From CAZGTQ01 sp964528575 (GTDB lineage Bacteria; Planctomycetota; UBA1135; GCA-002686595): DNA of 6,814 nt. The position numbers were made by a program, and so were the translations under genes. The stretch covers positions 1 through 6,814 of the forward strand of contig CAZGTQ010000458.1 of NCBI GenBank assembly GCA_964528575.1, written 5' to 3'. Below are positions 1 through 5,329 of this stretch, piece after piece. A model generated the notes under the pieces. It saw only the letters and a program-made list of their open reading frames with translations, had not been told where the DNA came from and did not search any database. Positions within the stretch are counted from its first letter, which is position 1, and each line of letters begins with the position of its first letter.

Positions 1-935
1 CCGCGACGACGCGCGAGACCGCGGTCCTCTGCGACGTGCTCGCCGCCGAGGGCGTCGAGGAGCCCGACGTGCTGCTGGCGTACCCGCTCGTCGGCCCGTC
101 GCTCTCCCGCCTCGGCACGATCGCCGCAGCGCACCCGCGCACGCGCCTCTCGGTGCTGTGCGAGGACCCGGCGCTCGTCGCCGCGATCCCCGAGCAGGTC
201 GGCATCTTCGTCGACGTGAACCCGGGGATGAACCGGACCGGCGTCCCGCTCGAGGACCGCAGTCGCCTGCGCGAGCTCGTGCGCGCGGCGGGCTCGCGCC
301 TCCGCGGCCTGCACTTCTACGAGGGTCACCTCCACGACCGCGACCTCTCGACGCGCCGCGACCGTGCGCACGCCTGCTACGACGAGCTCGTGCGGCTGGT
401 GCGCGACCTGCGCGCGGACGGTGCGCACGTGGCGGAGATCATCACGAGCGGCACCCCCCAGTTCCTCCGCGCCGCGACGTTCCGCGCGTTCGTCGAGCCG
501 GAGGGGACGCCGCTCGAGGGCCTCGTGCACCGCGTCTCGCCCGGGACGGTCGTCTTCCACGACGCGCGTTCGGAGCGCGAGAACCCGGACCTGGGCCTCG
601 CGCCCGCCGCGGTCATCCACGCGCGCATCGTCAGCCACCCGGCGACCGACCTCGCGACCTGCGACGCGGGCTCGAAGTCGATCGCGGCCGAGGCGGGCGA
701 TCCGTGCGCGGTCGTGCTCGGCCGCCCGCGCTGGACGGCGCTGCCGCCGAGCGAGGAGCACCTGCCGCTGCGCGTGCCTCCGGCCGAGCGGCCCGCGCGC
801 GGCGAGAGCGTGTTCCTCATCCCGCTGCACGTGTGTCCAACGGTGAACCTCGCCGAGGAAGCGCTGCTCCTCGACCGCGGCCGCCTCGTCGACGTGGCGA
901 GGGTCAGCGCGCGCGCCCACGAGCTGCGCGGGTGA
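1..935 (+). CDS. D-threonine aldolase / D-serine dehydratase-like PLP enzyme, 5'-truncated by the window
   Basis: The frame is open to the left edge (codons begin at base 3), so this is the C-terminal ~310 residues. The GTG at 36 is only the first internal start-like codon. Family members are usually about 370 residues, so roughly 50-60 residues, including the PLP-binding lysine, lie outside. Numbering from the GTG, the alanine racemase-like barrel shows VDVNPGMNRTG (60-70), YEGH (95-98), SGTP (138-141) and SPGTVVFHD (168-176). The C-terminal domain shows CDAGSKS (209-215) and HVCPTVNL (265-272). In chicken D-serine dehydratase the equivalent His-x-Cys binds the catalytic zinc; here these are H265 and C267. 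Such enzymes cleave D-threonine-type beta-hydroxy amino acids to glycine plus aldehyde, or deaminate D-serine to pyruvate, in the cytoplasm. The sequence alone does not decide which. Downstream genes are on the opposite strand, so it is the last gene of its transcript. Confidence 0.87.
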   Translation, partial: ATTRETAVLCDVLAAEGVEEPDVLLAYPLVGPSLSRLGTIAAAHPRTRLSVLCEDPALVAAIPEQVGIFVDVNPGMNRTGVPLEDRSRLRELVRAAGSRLRGLHFYEGHLHDRDLSTRRDRAHACYDELVRLVRDLRADGAHVAEIITSGTPQFLRAATFRAFVEPEGTPLEGLVHRVSPGTVVFHDARSERENPDLGLAPAAVIHARIVSHPATDLATCDAGSKSIAAEAGDPCAVVLGRPRWTALPPSEEHLPLRVPPAERPARGESVFLIPLHVCPTVNLAEEALLLDRGRLVDVARVSARAHELRG

Positions 936-1247
936 CCCGGAGCCGCCGGCCAGCCTGCGTTCCACCCCAACACAGCGCGCCGCGCGCGCTCGAGGCGCTC
1001 CGAGCCGCGCTCGCAGAAAGCGGGTCACCGCCCCCCCCGCGCGGGCGCGCACGTCCGATTCCGGCTTCGCTGGGCTCGGGCGGCTCGCGGCGTCGGGTCG
1101 CGCAGCTCGCGCCACGCCAGGAGCATCGCCTTCGCGCCGCCGCTCCTTCTTCCATCAGGCGGACCGGGCGAGTCGGCGATCCGTTGCACTTCGTGGCGGA
1201 AAAACGAGAGGCACTCGAGAAGTGGGAGCTGGGGCAGGCCCCCCCGG
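936..1247. other. Convergent intergenic gap without a supported gene
   Basis: These 312 bases separate the stop of the plus-strand aldolase-like gene from the stop of the minus-strand 89-residue gene. Reading frames through it are open only because of the high GC, and their translations are low-complexity Arg/Ala/Ser-rich. A run of eight C sits at 1031-1038 and one of seven C at 1239-1245. The right part (about 1178-1231) is less GC-biased. It holds a weak terminator-like hairpin on the minus strand and, in the plus frame, a short stretch that resembles the tail of a tyrosine recombinase. I see no tRNA or other RNA gene. Confidence 0.7.
1200..1217 (-). terminator. Weak candidate rho-independent terminator for the minus-strand gene pair
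   Basis: Read on the minus strand, CGAG-TGCCT-CTCG (1217 down to 1205) forms a 4-bp stem with a 5-base loop, followed directly by five T (1204-1200). It lies about 30 bases past the stop of the 89-residue gene. The T-run is notable in such GC-rich DNA, but the stem is short. The same bases also read as the integrase-like fragment on the plus strand. Confidence 0.25.
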
Positions 1248-1517
1248 TCAGTGCCGCGGCGGCTGCGGCTCGCGCTCCTCGGCGCACGGCGCGGCCGGCG
1301 AGCTCGACCCGGCGCCGTCGACGGCGCCGAGGGCGCGTAGGGCGCGGCGGACCTCGCCGAGGCACGGGGCGCGGCCGCCCGACATGCCCTCGTCGTCGGC
1401 GACGAGCAGAGCGCGCTCGTCGAGCACCCACTGGCGCAGGATGGCGCACTTCTGCTCGAGGTCGAGTCGGTCGCTGCGCAGCACCTGGGCTGGGAACTCG
1501 AAGTCGAGGCGGCTCAT
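1248..1517 (-). CDS. Small conserved protein of unknown function (89 aa)
   Basis: An 89-residue soluble protein. The ATG at 1517 is supported by a GAGGAG Shine-Dalgarno at 1528-1523 on the minus strand, five bases upstream. The N-terminal half, FEFPAQVLRSD (6-16) followed by LDLEQKCAILRQW (18-30), has the pattern of a small family seen in many proteobacteria: a '[F]PAEVL..d.L....K..ILa.W.sD' helix-turn-helix-like layout, known to me only as hypothetical proteins. Residues 54-65 (LGEVRRALRALG) form a second predicted helix. The tail (66-89) is Ser/Pro/Glu-rich and probably disordered. It lies 29 bases downstream of the carbonic anhydrase-like gene on the same strand, so the two are probably co-transcribed. 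No function is claimed. The family resemblance is from memory of the pattern, not from a search. Confidence 0.75.
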   Translation of the reverse strand: MSRLDFEFPAQVLRSDRLDLEQKCAILRQWVLDERALLVADDEGMSGGRAPCLGEVRRALRALGAVDGAGSSSPAAPCAEEREPQPPRH

Positions 1518-1546
1518 TCCCGCTCCTCGGCCCTGGAGCGCCGACT

Positions 1547-2134
1547 TCAACCCGCGTCTTCGACGATCTGCGCGAGCTGGCCGTCGCCGACCGTGTAGTG
1601 CAGCGTCGCGAACGAGACGGACGGGAAGCGCCCGCGCAGCTCGTGGGCGTGGAGCACGACGGCGCCGATCGGGTCGATGCGGTGCCACCTGGCGGCGTTC
1701 TCGTTGAAGAAGGCCTCGGCGCTCGCCTCGTCCCAGTCGGTGTTCTCGACGAGGCCTTCGACGAAAGCGCGGCGCACGTGGGGCAGGCGCTTCATCGCGC
1801 AGTCGTCGTGGCTGACCAGCGCGACGTGGCGCAGGCGCGCGACGGAGACGGCGAATGCGACCTGGAACAAGGCCGGCCTGCCGAGGTTGACGCCCGCGGA
1901 GCGCAGCTCGAACGCGGCTCCGGGCGGCAGGGAGAGCCGGATGCGGCTGTCGATGCAGGTCGCGATGAAGAGTGTGGGAGCCGGGCCGACGGGGAACGGC
2001 CGCCCCAGGTTCTGCGCGAGCAACAGATCCTCCACCGGCGTCCCGCGGTGCTCGTCCACCACGTCGCTCGCCTCGAGGACCGGTACCAGTCGCCGCTCGA
2101 TCGTCTCGTCCTGGTTGCTCGTCACGCGTGCCAC
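1547..2134 (-). CDS. Beta-carbonic anhydrase-like protein (~195 aa)
   Basis: Numbered from the GTG at 2134 (195 residues), the zinc-site motifs of beta-carbonic anhydrases are present: C60-x-D62-S-R64 (ATCIDSRI), RSAGVN (78-83) in place of the usual R-N-A-G-N, and H109-x-x-C112 (SHDDC). C60, H109 and C112 would bind zinc, and D62/R64 form the catalytic Asp-Arg dyad. VAFAVSVARLRHVALVSH (92-109) matches the hydrophobic strand before the His ligand. The C-terminal part (from ~130, with HRIDPIGAVVLHAHELR at about 151-167) is unlike classical enzymes. If active, it would interconvert CO2 and bicarbonate in the cytoplasm. The frame stays open upstream to 2287, but that part is Arg-rich and unlike protein. 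Start choice is uncertain: GTG 2134 or GTG 2125, neither with a Shine-Dalgarno. A TACCAT hexamer (2150-2145) lies ten bases before GTG 2134, hinting at a very short leader. Confidence 0.8.
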   Translation of the reverse strand: MARVTSNQDETIERRLVPVLEASDVVDEHRGTPVEDLLLAQNLGRPFPVGPAPTLFIATCIDSRIRLSLPPGAAFELRSAGVNLGRPALFQVAFAVSVARLRHVALVSHDDCAMKRLPHVRRAFVEGLVENTDWDEASAEAFFNENAARWHRIDPIGAVVLHAHELRGRFPSVSFATLHYTVGDGQLAQIVEDAG

Positions 2135-2187
2135 GGGCGCGGAGATGGTAGCGGATCGGCGGCCGGATGGAGCCCGTCGCCGCTTCG

Positions 2188-2204
2188 TGGCCTGATTCAG
2201 GCCA
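2188..2204. repeat. Perfect 17-base palindrome, operator-like
   Basis: TGGCCTGA-T-TCAGGCCA: two 8-base arms around one central base. It lies 54-70 bases upstream of the carbonic anhydrase-like gene (minus strand), inside the spacer after the antiporter gene. There is no T-run on either side, so a terminator is unlikely. A dimeric regulator's binding site or a small RNA hairpin are the options. Confidence 0.5.
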
Positions 2205-2288
2205 TACGGACCGCGTCGCCGAGCGCGGCTGCGCCCCCCCTCGAGGCGCGCCCGCGATGCGGGACAACACGCGGGCCCGCGCACCAAG

Positions 2289-2340
2289 TCTAGGTTCTAG
2301 GTTCCAGGGCTTTGTTCCAGCTCTAGGTCCAGGTCTAGGA
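2289..2340. repeat. Low-GC tandem array of TCYAGGT-like heptamers
   Basis: Seven units can be traced: TCTAGGT at 2289, TCTAGGT at 2296, TCCAGGG at 2303, a six-base break, TCCAGCT at 2316, TCTAGGT at 2322, TCCAGGT at 2328 and TCTAGGA at 2334. The period is seven at first and then six, with units sharing a T. The stretch is only about half G+C, in strong contrast to its flanks. It holds four CTAG tetranucleotides; I saw none elsewhere in the window when reading by eye. The last unit contains the TAG stop (2337-2335) of the antiporter gene. Confidence 0.75.
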
Positions 2341-3987
2341 CGCGTCGAGGGGCGGCGTGCCCGCCGAGCGCGCGCTCATCTCCTCGTACGCGACCGCGAT
2401 CAGACGCCCCACCTCGTGCTCCTCGTCGACGACCACGTGCGCGCCTGCGTCCTGCAGCTCCCGCAGCGCCCGGTGGAAGCGCGCTCGCACGAGCACCAAG
2501 ACCTCCGGCGCGTGCAGCCGCACGTACCGCACGACCTGCAACGCTGTGTCCGTGCCCGGCACCGTCACGACGACGAGCACGGCGCGCGCGATCCCCGCGT
2601 GCTCGAGGACGTCGGGGTAGAGCGCGTCCCCGATCACCGCCCCGTGGCCGAGGATGCGCGCGTCGCGGGCCGCGGCCGGGTTCTGGTCGACGACGACGAC
2701 GTAGCAGCCGAGCTCGGCCACGCGCTCGGCCGCCGCGCGCCCCGCCGGACCGAAGCCGATGACGATGCCCACGTCCCGCCGCTCGGCCTCCCCGTCGGCA
2801 CCGGCGCCGCTCGCGGGGACGGCGCGGCTGAAGCGCGCCGCGATCCGCGGGCCGAAGCTCACCAGGTACGGAGTCGCGATCATCGACAACACGGTCGTCG
2901 AGACGACGAGCATGAACACGTCCTCGTCGAACAGCGAGCCGCGCGCGAGCGCCGCGAGCACGAAGGAGAACTCGCCGATCTGCCCGAGACAGATCCCGGC
3001 GGCGAGCGCGCTCTGCGATCGCGTCCCGAACAGCCGCAGCGCGACGTAGACGAGCGCGGCCTTGCCGATGACGACGAGGAGCAGCACCGAACCGACGAGA
3101 GCCGCGTTCGTCAGGATCCATCCGGGATCCGAGAGCATGCCCATCGCGGTGAAGAACAGCGTGAGCAGCAGCGTCTTGAGCGCCGAGACGTCCGCCCGCA
3201 CCTGGACGGCGAACGGCGACTCGGCGAGCAGCATGCCGGCGACGAACGCGCCGAGCGCGGGCGACACTCCGGCGGCGTGCGCAGCGACTCCCGAGCCGAG
3301 GCCGGAGACGAGCGCGACGAGCAGCGGGAGCTCGCGGTTCGTGCTCATCGGCCCCGTCTCGAGGAGCCACGGGACGACTTGGTTGAACACGACGTAGAGC
3401 GCCCCGACCAGGACGAGCCCGATCGCGATCGTGCGCACGACGCCCCACGCGATCTCGCCAGGCGTTCCGCCGCTCACGAGCACGCTCACGACGAGGACGA
3501 ACGGCACGACGGCCATGTCCTGCACGAGCAGCACGCCGAGCGCGCGCTCGCCGTGCACGCTCTCGACCTCGCCGCGCGCCGCGAGCACGCGCAGCACGCA
3601 CGCCGTGCTGGAGAACGCGCACGTCCCGCCGAGCGTCACAGCGGCCGCGGGCTCCAGCCCCGCGGCGAGCGCGAACGCCGCCGTGACCGCGGTCGTGCCG
3701 AGCACCTGCACGGTGCCCGAGCCGAGGGCGACGCGTCCCATCGCGCGCAGCCGCGACCAAGAGAACTCGAGCCCGATCGCGAACAGGAGCAGCGCGACGC
3801 CGAGCTCCGACACCGCGAGCACCTGATCGCCGCTGCGCACGACGTGCAGCACGTTCGGACCGAGGAGCACGCCGGCGAGCAGGTATCCGATGATCGCGCT
3901 CTGCCGCGCCCTCTCGAACAAGCTCCCCAGGAGCGCGCCCGCTCCCAGGAGGATCACGATGTCGAGCAGGACCTGCTGGATGTCCAC
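2335..3987 (-). CDS. CPA2 (Kef-type) monovalent cation:proton antiporter with TrkA-N domain
   Basis: A 550-residue inner-membrane antiporter with about 12-13 hydrophobic segments (residues ~5-378) followed by a cytoplasmic nucleotide-binding domain. Family marks: ELGVALLLFAIGLEFS (61-76), SSTACVL (126-132) after the GGTCAF turn, LLVQDMAVVP (153-162) matching the Q-D core of KefB/KefC, LLLTLFFTAMGM (273-284) and LGQIGEFSFV (334-343). The TrkA-N/RCK domain has the Rossmann signature G411-F-G413-P-A-G416 and an acidic D434 at the end of the second strand, which favours NAD(H). Length is typical of the short KefB/YbaL-like form. The loop before the conserved LFF helix is VRADVSALK (263-271) and lacks the HxLExDIEP element that KefC uses for glutathione-adduct gating, so glutathione control is unlikely. 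The transported ion (K+ or Na+) cannot be read from sequence. The start is a GTG without a clear Shine-Dalgarno; TATCCT lies nine bases upstream. The zinc-ribbon gene lies 96 bases upstream on the same strand. Confidence 0.92.
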   Translation of the reverse strand: MDIQQVLLDIVILLGAGALLGSLFERARQSAIIGYLLAGVLLGPNVLHVVRSGDQVLAVSELGVALLLFAIGLEFSWSRLRAMGRVALGSGTVQVLGTTAVTAAFALAAGLEPAAAVTLGGTCAFSSTACVLRVLAARGEVESVHGERALGVLLVQDMAVVPFVLVVSVLVSGGTPGEIAWGVVRTIAIGLVLVGALYVVFNQVVPWLLETGPMSTNRELPLLVALVSGLGSGVAAHAAGVSPALGAFVAGMLLAESPFAVQVRADVSALKTLLLTLFFTAMGMLSDPGWILTNAALVGSVLLLVVIGKAALVYVALRLFGTRSQSALAAGICLGQIGEFSFVLAALARGSLFDEDVFMLVVSTTVLSMIATPYLVSFGPRIAARFSRAVPASGAGADGEAERRDVGIVIGFGPAGRAAAERVAELGCYVVVVDQNPAAARDARILGHGAVIGDALYPDVLEHAGIARAVLVVVTVPGTDTALQVVRYVRLHAPEVLVLVRARFHRALRELQDAGAHVVVDEEHEVGRLIAVAYEEMSARSAGTPPLDAS

Positions 3988-4083
3988 GCGCCGCCGAGGA
4001 TAGAGCTCGCGCGCGCGCGAATCGCGCGGCAGCGCGCGTAGCCCGCGAAGAAATCCAGCCCGGTCGCACGACCGGCGCCCCGC

Positions 4084-4437
4084 CTACCGCTCGACGCGCC
4101 CTTCCTCGGGGTGGAGCTCGACCTCGGTGCCGCGGACGCGAGCGACGATGCGCGCGCTCTCGACCCGCACGTCGTCGACCGGACCGAGCCGCACCTCCCA
4201 CAAGAGGCCCGCGCTGTCGTCGAACATGCAGACGCCGTTCTTGCACCACAGGACGTACGCGTCCGACGCGCGCAGGATCCCTCCGTACAGGCCGCCGAGA
4301 GCGCCGATCGCGCGCCGCGTCGTGCCGTCGAAGTCCACCCGCGCACCCTCGCCGTCGAGGTCGGCGCCGCAGTGCGGGCAGCGGTCCTGGACCGATCCGA
4401 ACACCGCCAGGCAGTTGGGACAGCTCACGAGCTCCAT
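4084..4437 (-). CDS. Zinc-ribbon protein of unknown function (117 aa)
   Basis: The protein opens with a double-CxxC zinc ribbon: C6-P-N-C9 and C20-P-H-C23, within the first 24 residues. After a linker comes a stretch with alternating hydrophobic residues (about 58-110: YVLWCKNGVCMF, LLWEVRLG, VRVESARIVARVRG, VELHP) that looks like a small beta-rich domain. C65 and C70 there are not part of the ribbon. No signal peptide or membrane segment is evident, so it should be cytoplasmic. The ATG at 4437 has no Shine-Dalgarno at a useful distance, but a TAGACT hexamer ends six bases upstream, as expected for a leaderless message. It precedes the antiporter gene by 96 bases on the same strand and diverges from the 85-residue gene. 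I do not recognise the family; zinc ribbons of this type occur in nucleic-acid-binding and protein-binding proteins alike. Confidence 0.78.
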   Translation of the reverse strand: MELVSCPNCLAVFGSVQDRCPHCGADLDGEGARVDFDGTTRRAIGALGGLYGGILRASDAYVLWCKNGVCMFDDSAGLLWEVRLGPVDDVRVESARIVARVRGTEVELHPEEGRVER

Positions 4438-4443
4438 CCAGCG

Positions 4444-4449
4444 AGTCTA
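4444..4449 (-). promoter_or_regulatory. -10-like hexamer directly before the zinc-ribbon gene
   Basis: On the minus strand TAGACT matches four of six bases of TATAAT, including both TA and the final T. It ends six bases before the ATG at 4437, which would put transcription start at or next to the start codon. No good -35 is visible at the usual distance. Confidence 0.35.
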
Positions 4450-4511
4450 ACCCTCGACCCCGAGCGCGCACGCCGGGCTGAAATCGAGGAGCAGCCGACT
4501 TGCGTCTTCGA

Positions 4512-4520
4512 TGCTACTCT
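4512..4520 (+). promoter_or_regulatory. Extended -10-like element for the 85-residue gene
   Basis: TGCTACTCT has the TG-n extension plus a TAnnnT hexamer (4515-4520). It would start transcription near 4527, leaving a leader of about 60 bases that contains the strong Shine-Dalgarno at 4574-4583. No matching -35 is seen at 17 bases; TTGCGT at 4500 is too close to serve as one. Confidence 0.35.
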
Positions 4521-4573
4521 GCGCTCGGCGCCGCGGGACCCGCTCGCAATCGGCCCGGCGCAGATGAGGAAAC

Positions 4574-4583
4574 GGAGGAGGAG
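4574..4583 (+). promoter_or_regulatory. Strong Shine-Dalgarno for the 85-residue gene
   Basis: GGAGGAGGAG ends five bases before the ATG at 4589. It is the clearest ribosome binding site in the window and fixes this start. Confidence 0.75.
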
Positions 4584-4588
4584 CACGG

Positions 4589-4846
4589 ATGTCGGCAACC
4601 GCCCTGCGCAGGGAGCTCCTGCGCGTCGTGGAGTCCCAGTTGCAGCGCGACGACCCGCCCGAGGTGCGCGCGACGCTCGAACGCCTGGTCCGCGACGGCT
4701 GGTCGCAGCGGGAGGCGAAGCGACTCATCTCGCTCGCGCTCGGTCACGAGACGTACGCGATCGTCGGGCTGCAGCGGGCCTTCGACGCGGGCAAGTACGC
4801 GCAGGCCTTGCGCGCGTTGCCGCGGCTGCCCCGCGCAGCGCTCTGA
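4589..4846 (+). CDS. Small conserved helical protein of unknown function (85 aa)
   Basis: An 85-residue, probably all-helical cytoplasmic protein. The pattern ESQLQRDDPPEVRATLERL (15-33), GWSQREAKRLISLAL (37-51) and then E54, F65, Y70, ALRALPRLP (73-81) matches a family I know only as hypothetical proteins, typically written 'l..ND PPEtr.T..RL...G.s..eA..lI..vl..E....l.....fd...Y...L..LP'. The DPPE and G-(Y/W/H)-S-x-x-E-A-x-x-L-I segments are the most recognisable parts. The start is set by a very strong Shine-Dalgarno. It stands alone on the plus strand, divergent from the zinc-ribbon gene and convergent with crcB. Translation efficiency is probably high. No function is proposed. Confidence 0.83.
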   Translation: MSATALRRELLRVVESQLQRDDPPEVRATLERLVRDGWSQREAKRLISLALGHETYAIVGLQRAFDAGKYAQALRALPRLPRAAL

Positions 4847-4860
4847 GCGGCGAACGCCGC
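4847..4860. terminator. Hairpin between convergent genes, possible bidirectional terminator
   Basis: GCGGCGAACGCCGC begins immediately after the TGA of the 85-residue gene. It forms a 5-bp stem with a GAAC loop (or 6 bp around AA), and lies 18 bases past the crcB stop on the other strand. No T-run follows on either strand, so intrinsic termination is doubtful, but the position between two convergent stops fits a shared transcript-end structure. Confidence 0.35.
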
Positions 4861-4878
4861 ATCGGATCCGGTAGTCGA

Positions 4879-5277
4879 TCAGGAAGCCAGCCGGCGCGCG
4901 ACCGCGAAGCCCGCGCCGGCGGCGAAGAGGCCCAGCGCGACGTGCGCGCCCACGTAGAGCGCGGCGCGCGCGAGCGCATCGGCGCGCCAGAGCACGAGCG
5001 TGTCCCAAGCGAACGCCGAGTACGTCGTGAAGCCGCCGAGCACGCCGACGAACAGGAACAGCCGCGTGAGCGGTCCGCAGAGCTCGCGCGCCTCGCTCCA
5101 ACCGCCGAGGAACCCGATCGCGAGACATCCGGCGACGTTCACGACCAGCGTGCCCGCTGGAAACGTCGACGCCGGCGCCAGCCGGGCGACGCCGACGAAC
5201 GCGGCGTAGCGCAGCACCGCGCCGAGGAAGCCGCCGGCTCCGACTGCGAGGACCTGCTGCAGCGCGAGCGCTCCCAT
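4879..5277 (-). CDS. crcB: CrcB/FluC fluoride channel
   Basis: A 132-residue membrane protein with four hydrophobic segments (about 7-30, 40-60, 70-93, 103-127), the normal size for FluC. Family motifs in order: GGFLGAVLRY (15-24), GTLVVNVAGC (42-51) with the pore asparagine N47, and GVLGGFTTYSAF (78-89), the TM3 break and fluoride track. FluC dimers of antiparallel subunits export fluoride passively from the cytoplasm and protect enolase and pyrophosphatase. In the TTFSTF box the first Phe is Tyr here (Y86), which some family members share, and the following Thr is Ala (A88). Only one copy is seen, so it would work as a dual-topology homodimer. The ATG at 5277 has no strong Shine-Dalgarno; an out-of-frame ATG lies ten bases upstream. 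The preceding gene ends 52 bases upstream on the same strand. I found no fluoride riboswitch in that spacer. Confidence 0.94.
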   Translation of the reverse strand: MGALALQQVLAVGAGGFLGAVLRYAAFVGVARLAPASTFPAGTLVVNVAGCLAIGFLGGWSEARELCGPLTRLFLFVGVLGGFTTYSAFAWDTLVLWRADALARAALYVGAHVALGLFAAGAGFAVARRLAS

Positions 5278-5329
5278 CGCCGCGCATCGTCGCGTCGCGC
5301 GCGGCTGGAGTCCACCGTCCTGCGCTCCG

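Noticed and set aside
1031..1038. Eight-C homopolymer (and seven C at 1239-1245), possible frameshift or sequencing error breaking a gene
   Set aside because: No flanking frames join into a recognisable protein, and both runs lie outside the supported coding regions.
158..2293. Very long plus-strand open frame (711 codons) across the aldolase-like gene, the gap and the carbonic anhydrase-like gene
   Set aside because: The translation is low-complexity Arg/Ala/Pro/Gly and overlaps well-supported genes in other frames. Long stop-free frames are expected at this GC content.
2167..4041. 624-codon plus-strand frame antisense to the antiporter
   Set aside because: The product is a repetitive His/Glu/Arg/Asp-rich string without domain features, as produced by the complement of a GC-rich membrane-protein gene.
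2297..4471. 724-codon minus-strand frame over the antiporter and zinc-ribbon genes
   Set aside because: It is an Arg-rich shadow of both genes. Its tail LDLDLELEQ is only the heptamer array read in that frame.
5278..5329. Fluoride riboswitch (crcB motif) upstream of crcB
   Set aside because: The 52-base spacer lacks the conserved GGNGAUG...CC and terminal pseudoknot pieces and is too short for the full motif plus an expression platform.
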